64,000 bases of DNA, taken from the NCBI GenBank assembly GCA_041752315.1, contig JBGSHJ010000046.1, positions 1 through 64,000 on the forward strand, given 5' to 3'. The notes under the pieces are model-generated. The model was not told the DNA's origin. It ran no database searches and was given only the letters and a program-made list of their open reading frames with translations. The number at the start of each line of letters is the position of its first letter. The first letter of the stretch is position 1. Source of the DNA: SYFY01 sp041752315 (lineage in GTDB: Bacteria; Pseudomonadota; Gammaproteobacteria; Pseudomonadales; Azotimanducaceae). The position numbers and the translations under genes are program-made. Shown here piece by piece: positions 23,198-33,133 of this stretch.

Positions 23198-26122
23198 ATG
23201 CAAACGGACACTCAGGTTTCCACGTCCAGAACCGGTCAGGCCAGTACACCAGCGATTGCACCCGCCTTGTCGGCGGCTATCACTGCGACGGCGCCGGGCG
23301 AACTGCGAATCATCAAGCGCAACGGCACCGTCGTACCGTACACGGACGACAAGATCGCCGTCGCAATGACCAAGGGATTTCTCGCCGTCGAAGGAGGCAC
23401 CGCCGCGGCTTCGCCACGCATTCGTGAACTGGTGGCTGCACTGACCAGACAGGTGACCGACGCCTTCAAGCGTCGTCTGCCCAGTGGCGGCACCTTGCAC
23501 ATCGAAGACATACAGGACCAGGTTGAACTCGCCCTGATGCGTTCCGGTGAGCACAAGGTCGCCAGATCCTACGTGCTGTATCGCGCCGAGCGGGCCCGGT
23601 TGCGGGAAGAAAAGAACAGCATTCAAAAAGCTTTCACGCCGGTCGCAACGATTCACGTCACCCATGAAGATGGCACGCGCGCGCCACTGGATCTGGACCG
23701 GTTGCGAACGCTGGTCCACGAAGCCTGCCAGGATCTGGGTGATGTGGATCCCGAACGGATCATTACCGAGGCACTGCGGAACATGTACGACGGCATTGCC
23801 GCCAAGGATGTTGCGATCTCGACATTGATCACCGCGCGCACGCTGGTCGAAGAAGAACCCAACTACACCCTGGTCACCGCTCGACTGCTGATGGACGAAC
23901 TGCGCACCGAGGCGCTCGCTTTCCTCGGCGTACACAGGCAGGGCGCAGCTGCAGGTGATTACAGTGCAACCCAAAGCCAGATGCCGGAAGTTTATCCCGC
24001 CGCTCTGGCAGCCTTCATCCACAGAGGCATCGAGCTGGAGCTGCTGGCGCCACAGCTGGCAACCTACGACCTGAATGCGCTGGGTGCCGCGCTCAAACCG
24101 GAGCGCGACCTGCAATTCAGCTATCTCGGACTGCAAACCCTGTACGACCGATATTTCCTGCACAGCAACGAGGTTCGCTTCGAACTGCCGCAGGTGTTTT
24201 TCATGCGGGTGGCCATGGGACTTGCCTGGCGCGAGGAACAACCCAACGAACGTGCCATCGATTTCTACAATCTGCTGTCGTCCTTCGACTACATGAGTTC
24301 GACTCCGACGCTCTTCAATTCCGGCACGCTCCGCCCACAATTGTCGTCCTGCTTCCTGACTACAGTACCGGACAATCTGGACGGAATTTATAATGCCATT
24401 CACGACAACGCGATGCTGTCCAAGTGGGCGGGTGGCCTCGGCAACGACTGGACGCCGGTACGGGCACTTGGTTCCTATATCAAGGGCACCAACGGCAAGT
24501 CGCAGGGGGTTGTACCGTTCCTCAAGGTGGTGAATGACACCGCTGTCGCCGTCAACCAGGGTGGCAAACGCAAGGGTGCAGTCTGTTCCTATCTGGAGAC
24601 CTGGCATCTGGATATCGAGGAGTTCCTCGAGTTGCGCAAGAACACCGGCGACGACCGCAGGCGCACACACGACATGAACACGGCCAACTGGATTCCGGAC
24701 CTGTTCATGAAGCGGGTCAGCGAAGAACTGGAGTGGACACTCTTCTCGCCCAGTGATGTGGGTGAGCTGCACGATCTCTATGGCAGCGCTTTTGAGCGTC
24801 GCTACGAGACCTTTGAAGAAATGACCCGCACGGGCGAGCTCAAGTTGTTCAAACGCGTGAAGGCTGTCGACCTCTGGCGCAAGATGCTCTCGATGCTCTT
24901 CGAAACCGGACATCCGTGGATCACGTTCAAGGATCCCTGCAACCTCCGTTCGCCTCAACAGCACGTCGGTGTGGTGCACTCTTCGAACCTCTGCACGGAA
25001 ATCACGCTGAACACTTCGGCAGAAGAAATTGCAGTCTGCAACCTCGGCTCCGTCAATCTGGCCCAGCATATCGTCGACGGTCAGCTCGACCTCAAGAAAC
25101 TGAAGAAAACCGTCAGGACCGCCGTTCGGATGCTCGATAACGTCATCGATATCAATTACTACTCGGTACCGCAGGCGCAAACCTCCAACATGCGCCATCG
25201 GCCAGTAGGCCTTGGCATCATGGGTTTCCAGGACGCCCTGTATCGCCTGCACATGCCTTACAACTCGGAGGCTGCGGTTGAGTTTGCAGATCGATCAATG
25301 GAAGCGGTGAGTTATTACGCCATTGATGCATCCTGCAAGCTGGCCAAGGAGCGCGGCGCCTATGCCACATTCCCGGGTTCGTTGTGGAGCCGTGGTGTAC
25401 TGCCAATCGACTCGCTCCGTCTCCTCAAGCAGGAGCGTGGCGAAAGATATCTGGAAGTGAATTTTGACAGCACACTCGACTGGGACAAGTTGCGCAAGAA
25501 GGTGCAACTGCACGGGATGCGCAACTCGAATGTGATGGCCATTGCACCAACGGCAACCATTGCCAACATCACCGGTGTGTCTCAGTCCATTGAGCCGACC
25601 TTCCAGAATCTGTATGTAAAGTCGAACCTCTCCGGAGAATTTACCGTCGTCAACCCGTTCATGGTCCGTGATCTGAAAGCCCTGGATCTCTGGGACAAGG
25701 TGATGGTGAACGATCTGAAGTATTACGAAGGCAGCCTGATGTCGATCGAACGGGTACCCGATGCCTTGAAACAGCTGTACGCGACAGCATTTGAAATCGC
25801 ACCACGCTGGCTGGTGGAGGCAGCGAGCCGGCGCCAGAAGTGGATCGATCAGGCCCAGTCGCTGAATTTGTACATCAACGGAGCCAACGGCCAGAAACTG
25901 GACATCACCTATCGCATGGCATGGCTGCGTGGTCTGAAGACGACCTATTACCTGCGGGCGCTGTCGGCAACCAGTGCCGAAAAATCGACGGTGAGTCGAA
26001 CGAAGCTGAACAGCGTGGCATCCGCCGCGGCGAAGCCAATCGACCTGGCTCCTCTGGGCGAAGCGGCACCTGTACCCGAGGCCTGTTCGATCGATAATCC
26101 TGATTGCGAATCCTGTCAGTAA
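23198..26122 (+). CDS. nrdA: class Ia ribonucleoside-diphosphate reductase, alpha subunit
   Basis: A 974-residue catalytic subunit that reduces ribonucleoside diphosphates. Two ATP-cone domains precede the barrel: residues about 35-135 (IKRNGTVVPYTDDKIAVAM) and about 147-240 (THEDGTRAPLDLDRLRTLV), as in the Pseudomonas-type enzyme with an added allosteric cone. Redox and radical residues lie in SSCFLTTVPDN (near 384), NLCTEITLN (near 598) and CNLGSVNLA; the C-terminal shuttle cysteines are in NPDCESCQ. GAGGGAG lies 4 bases before the ATG. nrdB follows after 17 bases. Control by NrdR and DnaA is suggested by upstream sites. Confidence 0.97.
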   Translation: MQTDTQVSTSRTGQASTPAIAPALSAAITATAPGELRIIKRNGTVVPYTDDKIAVAMTKGFLAVEGGTAAASPRIRELVAALTRQVTDAFKRRLPSGGTLHIEDIQDQVELALMRSGEHKVARSYVLYRAERARLREEKNSIQKAFTPVATIHVTHEDGTRAPLDLDRLRTLVHEACQDLGDVDPERIITEALRNMYDGIAAKDVAISTLITARTLVEEEPNYTLVTARLLMDELRTEALAFLGVHRQGAAAGDYSATQSQMPEVYPAALAAFIHRGIELELLAPQLATYDLNALGAALKPERDLQFSYLGLQTLYDRYFLHSNEVRFELPQVFFMRVAMGLAWREEQPNERAIDFYNLLSSFDYMSSTPTLFNSGTLRPQLSSCFLTTVPDNLDGIYNAIHDNAMLSKWAGGLGNDWTPVRALGSYIKGTNGKSQGVVPFLKVVNDTAVAVNQGGKRKGAVCSYLETWHLDIEEFLELRKNTGDDRRRTHDMNTANWIPDLFMKRVSEELEWTLFSPSDVGELHDLYGSAFERRYETFEEMTRTGELKLFKRVKAVDLWRKMLSMLFETGHPWITFKDPCNLRSPQQHVGVVHSSNLCTEITLNTSAEEIAVCNLGSVNLAQHIVDGQLDLKKLKKTVRTAVRMLDNVIDINYYSVPQAQTSNMRHRPVGLGIMGFQDALYRLHMPYNSEAAVEFADRSMEAVSYYAIDASCKLAKERGAYATFPGSLWSRGVLPIDSLRLLKQERGERYLEVNFDSTLDWDKLRKKVQLHGMRNSNVMAIAPTATIANITGVSQSIEPTFQNLYVKSNLSGEFTVVNPFMVRDLKALDLWDKVMVNDLKYYEGSLMSIERVPDALKQLYATAFEIAPRWLVEAASRRQKWIDQAQSLNLYINGANGQKLDITYRMAWLRGLKTTYYLRALSATSAEKSTVSRTKLNSVASAAAKPIDLAPLGEAAPVPEACSIDNPDCESCQ

Positions 26123-26139
26123 GCAAAAGGACAATGAAT

Positions 26140-27432
26140 ATGCTCAGCTGGGATGATTTTGAAGAAGGTGGCAACAAGCCTGTCACGGCGCCGCTGGCTG
26201 GTCTGAAGCAGGAACTGCCGACCGCGGAGATCATGGTTGCGGAGGTAGCACAACTGCGCAGCGAAGCCCCGGAGGCTGCCGCACACCCGCAGGCCAAACA
26301 TATGGCGGCGGTGGCACTGCCACCGGTCGGACCTCTTTCCGGGCCGGCTGCGGGACTGACCGTGGTACGGACCCCGGAGACTGCAGCCGAAGCCGCCGCG
26401 CGGCACAGCTACGAGCGGGTCACGGTTGACCAGAAGGCGATGATCAACTGTCGGGCAGATCTCAACCAGCTCGTTCCATTCAAATACGAATGGGCATGGC
26501 AGAAGTATCTCGACGGTTGTGCCAATCACTGGATGCCGCAGGAAGTGAACATGACTGCGGATATTGCGCTCTGGAAGTCGGGTGATGGGCTCAGCGAAGA
26601 TGAGCGGATCATCGTCAAGCGCAGCCTCGGCTTTTTCTCGACTGCAGATTCCCTGGTCGCCAACAATCTCGTGCTGGCGCTGTATCGACACATTACCAAT
26701 CCGGAATGTCGTCAATATCTGCTGCGCCAGGCGTTTGAAGAGGCGATTCATACCCATGCCTACCAGTACTGCATCGAATCCCTTGGCATGGATGAAGGCG
26801 AAATCTTCAACATGTACCACGAGGTACCAGCTGTGGCTGCCAAGGCGTCCTGGGCGCTCAAGTACACACGTGACCTGTCGGACCCTATGTTCAAGACTGG
26901 CACGCCACAGAACGACCGTGTTCTGCTGCGGAACCTGATTGCCTATTACTGTGTACTCGAGGGAATCTTCTTCTACTGTGGATTCGCGCAGATCCTTTCC
27001 ATGGGACGCAGAAACAAGATGACCGGCACTGCCGAGCAGTTCCAGTACATCCTGCGTGACGAGTCGATGCACGTGAATTTCGGCATTGATGTCATCAACC
27101 AGATCAAACTGGAAAATCCGCATCTTTGGGATCAGGAGATGCAGGCTTCGGCGAGGCAGATGCTCCTCGAAGGCACACAACTCGAGATCAACTATGCACG
27201 AGACACCATGCCACGGGGAGTGCTTGGCATGAACGCAAAGATGATGGAGGAGTACCTCCAGTACATCGCGAATCGTCGGCTGGTTCAGATCGGTTTGCCT
27301 GAACAGTATCCCGGCATGAAAAACCCCTTCTCCTGGATGTCCGAGATCATGGATCTCAAGAAAGAGAAGAACTTCTTCGAAACCCGGGTCATCGATTATC
27401 AGACCGGCGGACGATTGACTTGGGAGTATTGA
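26140..27432 (+). CDS. nrdB: class Ia ribonucleoside-diphosphate reductase, beta subunit
   Basis: A 430-residue radical-generating subunit. ATG 26140 is preferred because AAAGGA lies 8 bases before it; ATG 26134 is only 2 bases from that site. The diiron and radical residues are present: D in MTADIALW, the pattern ExxHxxxY in EAIHTHAYQY (near residues 201-208) with the tyrosyl-radical tyrosine, and ExxH in RDESMHVNFG near 307. About 95 N-terminal residues, rich in Ala and Pro, form an extension before the ferritin-like core, as in other NrdB proteins paired with double-cone NrdA. The tyrosine marks class Ia rather than Ic. Confidence 0.95.
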   Translation: MLSWDDFEEGGNKPVTAPLAGLKQELPTAEIMVAEVAQLRSEAPEAAAHPQAKHMAAVALPPVGPLSGPAAGLTVVRTPETAAEAAARHSYERVTVDQKAMINCRADLNQLVPFKYEWAWQKYLDGCANHWMPQEVNMTADIALWKSGDGLSEDERIIVKRSLGFFSTADSLVANNLVLALYRHITNPECRQYLLRQAFEEAIHTHAYQYCIESLGMDEGEIFNMYHEVPAVAAKASWALKYTRDLSDPMFKTGTPQNDRVLLRNLIAYYCVLEGIFFYCGFAQILSMGRRNKMTGTAEQFQYILRDESMHVNFGIDVINQIKLENPHLWDQEMQASARQMLLEGTQLEINYARDTMPRGVLGMNAKMMEEYLQYIANRRLVQIGLPEQYPGMKNPFSWMSEIMDLKKEKNFFETRVIDYQTGGRLTWEY

Positions 27433-29837
27433 ACAGCCGATCACCAGTCAGCGTCCTGTTTCCTCGCCAGGCAGTTGCCCTGTTGGGCGCTGCCTGCATG
27501 GCACTGTTTCCGCTCACGGTGCACGCCGGGAAACCAGTTCCGCACACCGCAACCTCCTCCCACGCACCGATCTCCATGCACGTTGCCGGGCTCGAACGCC
27601 CGGCCGAGATCATCGTCGACCGGCATGGTGTTCCGCATCTTTATGCGGAGACACATTACGACGCCTTTTTTCTCCAGGGCTTCAACGCCGCCCGCGACCG
27701 TCTCTGGCAGATCGATCTGTGGAGGCGACGGGGGCTTGGTGAATTGTCCGAAGTTTTTGGACCTGCGTATGTCGAACAGGATCGTGCTGCACGGCTCTTT
27801 CTCTACCGTGGCGACATGTATCGCGAATGGCTCGCCTACGGCTCCGATGCCAAGCGTATCGCCGAGGCATTTATAGCCGGCATCAATGCCTGGATCGACC
27901 ACATTGCACATCATCCGGACCTGCTGCCACCGGAATTCCGGCAGCTCGACTACCGGCCGGCAAACTGGTCTGCGGAAGACGTCGTTCGGATACGCAGTCA
28001 TGGCCTGCTGCGTAATGTAGTGCAGGAGGTTCAACGGGCCCGGCTGGTGTGTGCTGGAGGACTGGAACTGGCCGCTGCATGGAAAAAGCTTGAACCACCA
28101 TGGCAGACACGTGTACCGGATGGACTCGATCCCTGCGCGGTTCCCGTCGATGTGCTGAACGACTACCTTCTGGCGACGGCGCCGGTCACCTTCAAGCCAG
28201 CTGCACAGACCGTATCGATCGCCAGATCAATGGCCCTCACGGATGACACCGGCAGCAACAACTGGGTGGTCGCGCCTTCGAGAACAACTACCGGACGGCC
28301 GATTCTTGCCAACGATCCGCACCGTGGTCACGCCGTTCCCTCGTTGCGATACGTCGCTCATCTGGTTGCCCCGGACCTCAACGTCATCGGCGCTGGCGAG
28401 CCTGCACTGCCGGGAATTTCCATCGGCCACAACGAGCGCATCGCCTTTGGACTGACCATCTTCCCTGTTGATCAGGAAGATCTGCATTTCTACATCCGGG
28501 AACACAATGGCTATCGTTATGCCGGCGATGTCGAGCCGTTCCGCGAGGTGAAGGACACCATCAAGGTTCGTGGTGGCGCCGACGCGCAGGTCACCTATCG
28601 ATTTACTCGTCATGGCCCTGTTGTCCGGGAAGACGATCAGCTCGTCTGGGCCGTTCGTGCAGGCTGGCTTGAACCCGGAATGTCACCCTATTTTGGCTCC
28701 GTGGAATACATGCGAGCAAACAACTGGCGACAGTTTGCCGCTGCACTCAACCGATGGGGAGCGCCAAGCGAAAACCAGGTCTACGCGGACGTCGATGGCA
28801 ACATCGGCTACAAGGCAGCTGGACTGACGCCCATTCGCAGGACGTGGGATGGTTTGTTGCCCGTGCCCGGAGACGGTCGTCATGAGTGGGCGGGATTTGC
28901 CGACATGGACGTCTTGCCAACCGAGTACAACCCGGCTCGGGGTTTCACTGGCACGGCCAACTCCATGAACCTTCCCGCTGACTTCGACATCAATGCGCAT
29001 CGACTCGGTTTTGAATGGTCTGCTCCCTGGCGATACCAGCGACTGTGGCAGGCACTGGGTACCAACGGGCAACACTCGCCACGGGACTCCTTCGTCCTGC
29101 AACGCGACTATCACGAACTGCTGGCGGATGAAGTGCTGCGCCGCACTCCGGCCATTGGCCAATCCGGTAAAGGTGGGGCCATGCTGGCCGGTTGGGATCG
29201 TGTCCTGTCTCGCGACTCGGCAGCCGGTGCGTTCTGGGCAATCTGGTTCTACGGACACCTGACTCCCGCCGTTGCCAATGCGATCGGCGGCAAACATGCA
29301 AAACTCCTCGAACCCCTTGATCCCTTTACGGTCATTGACACTCTCGACGGGAAGCTGCCGGCGGTCAATGTTCACGACCTTGTCAGCCGGAGTCTGGATG
29401 CTGCGTGGCTTTCGGCACTGCGTCAGCTGGGTGGTGACCCTTCGACCTGGCGGTGGGGAACCCTGCACCAGATCAGGTTTGCGCACCCACTCATGCCCCG
29501 CCTGGACGCTGCTCACCAGAAACTGTTTGCCATGCCCGTCCTTGAACGAGGGGGTTCCGGCAACACGGTCAACAGCACCGGTTTTTCGGGCAACGACTTT
29601 CAGGTGAGATCAGGTGCTTCGTGGAGGATGGTGCTGGACGTCGGAAACTGGGACGCGGCGCGAATGACCAACGCTCCGGGCCAGTCCGGAGACCCCCGAT
29701 CGCCCTTTTATGCCAACCTGTTGAACGACTGGGCGGATGATCTCGATTTTCCGCTGCTGTGGAGCAGGAAGCAGGTTGAAGCCGAGCAGGCCATCGTGCT
29801 CAGACTGACTCCAGTTGAAGGGGAACGCCGCCCATAA
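27420..29837 (+). CDS. penicillin acylase family (S45) Ntn hydrolase
   Basis: A secreted hydrolase of up to 805 residues related to acyl-homoserine-lactone acylases (PvdQ type) and penicillin acylases. It is made as a precursor that cuts itself; the expected N-terminal nucleophile of the beta chain is the serine in DTGSNNWVVAPS near residue 280. A signal peptide (about residues 15-36, ending VHA) and the alpha-chain motifs DRHGVPHLYAE and FFLQGFNAARDRLWQIDLWRR are visible. The start is uncertain: TTG 27420 lies inside the nrdB end with GGCGGA 8 bases upstream, and TTG 27429 overlaps the nrdB stop. The substrate cannot be told from sequence. Confidence 0.88.
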   Translation: MGVLNSRSPVSVLFPRQAVALLGAACMALFPLTVHAGKPVPHTATSSHAPISMHVAGLERPAEIIVDRHGVPHLYAETHYDAFFLQGFNAARDRLWQIDLWRRRGLGELSEVFGPAYVEQDRAARLFLYRGDMYREWLAYGSDAKRIAEAFIAGINAWIDHIAHHPDLLPPEFRQLDYRPANWSAEDVVRIRSHGLLRNVVQEVQRARLVCAGGLELAAAWKKLEPPWQTRVPDGLDPCAVPVDVLNDYLLATAPVTFKPAAQTVSIARSMALTDDTGSNNWVVAPSRTTTGRPILANDPHRGHAVPSLRYVAHLVAPDLNVIGAGEPALPGISIGHNERIAFGLTIFPVDQEDLHFYIREHNGYRYAGDVEPFREVKDTIKVRGGADAQVTYRFTRHGPVVREDDQLVWAVRAGWLEPGMSPYFGSVEYMRANNWRQFAAALNRWGAPSENQVYADVDGNIGYKAAGLTPIRRTWDGLLPVPGDGRHEWAGFADMDVLPTEYNPARGFTGTANSMNLPADFDINAHRLGFEWSAPWRYQRLWQALGTNGQHSPRDSFVLQRDYHELLADEVLRRTPAIGQSGKGGAMLAGWDRVLSRDSAAGAFWAIWFYGHLTPAVANAIGGKHAKLLEPLDPFTVIDTLDGKLPAVNVHDLVSRSLDAAWLSALRQLGGDPSTWRWGTLHQIRFAHPLMPRLDAAHQKLFAMPVLERGGSGNTVNSTGFSGNDFQVRSGASWRMVLDVGNWDAARMTNAPGQSGDPRSPFYANLLNDWADDLDFPLLWSRKQVEAEQAIVLRLTPVEGERRP

Positions 29838-29873
29838 CCCCCTTTTCCCACGCGGCGACACTTCCAGCCCGGA

Positions 29874-30365
29874 TCAGGAACCGGTCGTGCGAACCGCTGG
29901 ATTTTCGATCTTGCGGGTTTCCCTGCCATCCCGGACCGCCAGCAGGCGAGCATGCAGTCGCTGCGCGGCTTCGAAAGGATCTTCTCCGTTGATGGGCGCC
30001 ACGTGGTGCTTGCCTTCCCATGTCATGACGATGTTGTCCTTGACGCGTAACCAGGGTGGCAGTTCATGAGGTTCCGCAGCCTTCTGCTTTTGCGTCAGCG
30101 GCAACCTGGCCGCTTCAGCCGCACTTATGGTGCGACCCATGGGCGTCAGCCCTGACATGGTTGATGGATCCGCGCTGCCTGCCTTGTGCGCAGAGCCCGA
30201 CCGGGATCGTGAACGTACAAGGGAAAAGGCATTGATCAGCAGCGCCAGCCCGCCAAGCAACATCGCTGCAAGCGATGCACTTCCCAATTGCAGCGTGATG
30301 ACTGCAACATAAACGCCCGCCAGCAGCATATTGACCAAGGCGATCCTGACGATGGTGTTGTTCAT
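29874..30365 (-). CDS. small membrane protein of unknown function
   Basis: A 163-residue protein with two N-terminal membrane helices (about residues 5-25 and 30-50), an Arg/Ser-rich linker and a soluble C-terminal half with LPPWLRVKDNIVMTWEGKHHVAPINGEDPFEAAQRLHARL. I do not recognise the family. It is convergent with the acylase gene (36 bases) and divergent from the oxidoreductase fusion. The length, clean start and charged-after-helix pattern make it a likely real gene. Confidence 0.6.
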   Translation of the reverse strand: MNNTIVRIALVNMLLAGVYVAVITLQLGSASLAAMLLGGLALLINAFSLVRSRSRSGSAHKAGSADPSTMSGLTPMGRTISAAEAARLPLTQKQKAAEPHELPPWLRVKDNIVMTWEGKHHVAPINGEDPFEAAQRLHARLLAVRDGRETRKIENPAVRTTGS

Positions 30366-30590
30366 GCGGAACTTTGCACACGGTGCCGATCATCGGCGAC
30401 ATCGATATCCTAAGAGATGCGACATGAGTGAATCTTGTCGTAGCTAACGACTTCGCGGGGGAAATTCACAATCGATATCGGCGGTGTGATGTTCGTCACG
30501 CTCCGGCACTTCGCGCGGCAGCAGCAAAAACAGAAAAGGGGGTGCGACGATGACCCGCTACCATCCAGCAGACGCAACGAGTAGACAAAA

Positions 30591-32609
30591 ATGACCTTGA
30601 ACTGGGGAATCCTCGCCACCGGCCGCATCGCCCACGCAATGGCCGCAGCGATTGGTGCAACACCGGGCAATCGACTCACTGCAGTCGCGAGCCGCGACCA
30701 GCAGCAGGCGCAGATTTTTGCGGCCAGATACGGTGACGCCGTCGCAGCTCACGGTTCTTATGCTGCGCTGCTCGCCGATCCACAGGTTGATGTCGTTTAT
30801 GTCGCAACGCCGCACCCCCTGCACGCCGAGTGGACGATCAGGGCACTGACGGCAGGCAAGCACGTACTCTGCGAAAAGCCACTGGGCCTGAATGCGGCGC
30901 AGGTCATGGCCATGACCCATGCTGCAGGCTTGCAGCGTCGATTCCTGATGGAAGCGTTCATGTATCGCTGCCATCCACAGACGCGCATGGTCCGCGAACT
31001 GATCAGGAACGGCGCCATTGGCGAGGTGCGACACATCAGCGCCAACTTCGGCTATCACACTGCTGTCGACGTGAACTCCCGCCTGTTTGCCAATGCGCTT
31101 GGTGGCGGCGGTATTCTCGATGTGGGCTGCTACCCGGTATCTCTGGTGCGACTGCTGATGAATGACGAACCTGTCAGCATCAAGGCTCACGGCCACCTGG
31201 GCAGCACCGGCGTTGACGAGTGGGCAAGCGCGCTGCTTACGTTCCCTGACGGTGTCGGCGCCCAGGTGGCTACAGCAATCCGTGCCGGTCTGGACAACAG
31301 TGCACGAATCAGTGGCAGCAAAGGTCACATCCACTTGCCAGATCCATGGCTGCCAGCCGATGCCGACGGTAACTGGCACTTCGAGCTTTCCAGCAGGGGT
31401 CGTACCGAGCAGATCGCCGGCACGAGCAAGCCACTCTACGTACTCGAAGTGGAAGCCGTCGCCGCGGCCATCCGGAGTGGAAAACTGGAATCGCCTGCCA
31501 TGTCATGGCAGGACTCACTGGGCAACGCCAGGATTCTTGATGCCTGGCGGGCGGAAATCGGCCTCGAATATCAGGAAGAACAGCCGGCTACACATCGTGG
31601 ACCGCTGGCCGGGATGGATCATTCGGTTACAGCCGCTGCCCCGATCACTCGCGGCATGGTGAAAGGGCTGGCACAGGGCATGGCCCACCTGGTGATGGGG
31701 TGCGACAACCAGCCCAACGCAAGCCATGCCGGTGTGATGTGGGATCACTACTTTGAGCGCGGTGGCAACGCCTTTGACACGGCCTTTGTCTATGGCCAGG
31801 GCAGCATGGAAAAACTGCTCGGTCACTGGCATCACCAGCGCAGGTTACGCTCGGAAATGGTGATCATCGGCAAAGGAGCACACACGCCGCACAACTTTCC
31901 CGAGCACATCGGCCCACAACTGGACATCAGCCTGGAGCGCCTGCAGACCGACCATGTGGACGTTTATTTTCTGCATCGGGACAACACGGACGTTCCTGTC
32001 GGTGAGTTTGTCGACGCGCTGAACGTCGAGGTCGCGCGCGGAAGGATTCGGGTTTTTGGTGGTTCCAACTGGACCTTGCCCAGAGTCCAGGCGGTAAACG
32101 CCTATGCTCGCAAAAACGGCAAGCAGGGATTCTCCGCGGTCTCCAACAACCTCTCGCTGGCGCGTATGGTGACACCCATCTGGCCAGGTGTTGAATCAGC
32201 CTGGCAACCGGAATTTCGGGCCTGGCTGCAGGACAGCGGTACAGCACTGATGCCATGGTCATCCCAGGCAAGAGGCTTTTTTACACCATGGGTAGATGCC
32301 GTGCTGGCACAACAGGGACAACGGACAGGCGCTGGCACGCGTGTCGAACCGACCATCGATGAACTGCAACGCACCTGGTTTGCCGAGGACAACTTCGAAC
32401 GTCGACGCAGGGCTCTCAGCCTGGCCCAAAACCGCGGCACAAACGCGATCAACATCGCACTGGCCTACGTGTTGCAGCAACGGTTCCCGGTCTTCGCACT
32501 CATCGGACCACGCACGCTGGCAGAACTGGACAGTTGTATCGGTGCGCTCGCCGTCCAGCTGTCGGCTGCCGAAATCGCGTGGCTGAATCTCGAGTCGGAC
32601 TCGCCCTGA
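30591..32609 (+). CDS. fusion of Gfo/Idh/MocA dehydrogenase and aldo/keto reductase
   Basis: A 672-residue two-domain protein. Residues 1-330 form a Gfo/Idh/MocA NAD(P) dehydrogenase with WGILATGRIAHAMAAAI, ATPHPLHAEWTIRAL, GKHVLCEKPLGLN and GGILDVGCYPVSLV. Residues about 345-670 form an aldo/keto reductase with the catalytic tetrad: aspartate and tyrosine in FDTAFVYGQGS, lysine in IIGKGAH and histidine in YFLHRDN; NADP-binding segments are near the C-terminus. The fused pair could oxidise and reduce a sugar or cyclitol in sequence. No frameshift is seen at the junction. Substrate unknown. Confidence 0.85.
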   Translation: MTLNWGILATGRIAHAMAAAIGATPGNRLTAVASRDQQQAQIFAARYGDAVAAHGSYAALLADPQVDVVYVATPHPLHAEWTIRALTAGKHVLCEKPLGLNAAQVMAMTHAAGLQRRFLMEAFMYRCHPQTRMVRELIRNGAIGEVRHISANFGYHTAVDVNSRLFANALGGGGILDVGCYPVSLVRLLMNDEPVSIKAHGHLGSTGVDEWASALLTFPDGVGAQVATAIRAGLDNSARISGSKGHIHLPDPWLPADADGNWHFELSSRGRTEQIAGTSKPLYVLEVEAVAAAIRSGKLESPAMSWQDSLGNARILDAWRAEIGLEYQEEQPATHRGPLAGMDHSVTAAAPITRGMVKGLAQGMAHLVMGCDNQPNASHAGVMWDHYFERGGNAFDTAFVYGQGSMEKLLGHWHHQRRLRSEMVIIGKGAHTPHNFPEHIGPQLDISLERLQTDHVDVYFLHRDNTDVPVGEFVDALNVEVARGRIRVFGGSNWTLPRVQAVNAYARKNGKQGFSAVSNNLSLARMVTPIWPGVESAWQPEFRAWLQDSGTALMPWSSQARGFFTPWVDAVLAQQGQRTGAGTRVEPTIDELQRTWFAEDNFERRRRALSLAQNRGTNAINIALAYVLQQRFPVFALIGPRTLAELDSCIGALAVQLSAAEIAWLNLESDSP

Positions 32610-32677
32610 CCAAAGCAAATCCGTCCGCAGCAAATCCGGACAGGCACTCCTTGCCGGCGGGACACGCGGCCCGGCAG

Positions 32678-33133
32678 TCAGCGACGTCGTTTGAACATCG
32701 AGACGACGTTTGCTCCACTGCGTTCCGGTCGGGCCTGCGAAAACGCAATTTCCCAGGTCAGCACTGCGCCACGTTCACGCAGGAACCCACGGCAGCCGAT
32801 ACCCTTGTCCGTACCAAACAACGATATCGAAACGTTGATGGTGCCGGCTTCGTTCCACAGCATGGCGTGGTTCGGTTCACTCTCGAACTTGCCTGTCCCA
32901 TCCAGCCTTGCTCCGCGATGGAAGACATCCAGCGTGTAGGTACCCGACTCGTTTTCAACGACCCGCGCCGACAGTTCGTCGATGCCATGACCGACCACCG
33001 ACAACGTGCCTGTGATGGCGAGTGCTTCGGGCTCGTGCACAATCTTGAGATCCGCTGTCAGAGGCAAGCCGAGGCTTCGTCCTTCGAACAGAACACTGCC
33101 TTTCCCCTGCCAATCGCCTTTACCCAGCAACAT
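32678..33133 (-). CDS. conserved-looking protein of unknown function coupled to YedK
   Basis: A 151-residue, mostly beta-strand protein (MLLGKGDWQGKGSVLFEG, LKIVHEPEALAITGTLSVVG, ISLFGTDKGIGCRGF), possibly a lipocalin-like barrel. Its ATG overlaps the stop of the yedK gene as ATGA, so both are likely cotranslated. No catalytic motif is evident. It ends with a basic FKRRR tail. I do not recognise a named family. Confidence 0.6.
   Translation of the reverse strand: MLLGKGDWQGKGSVLFEGRSLGLPLTADLKIVHEPEALAITGTLSVVGHGIDELSARVVENESGTYTLDVFHRGARLDGTGKFESEPNHAMLWNEAGTINVSISLFGTDKGIGCRGFLRERGAVLTWEIAFSQARPERSGANVVSMFKRRR

Noticed and set aside
23156..25252. 698-codon open frame antisense to nrdA, and a 442-codon frame antisense to nrdB at 26116-27444
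   Set aside because: Both mirror strongly conserved genes and their translations have no family signals.
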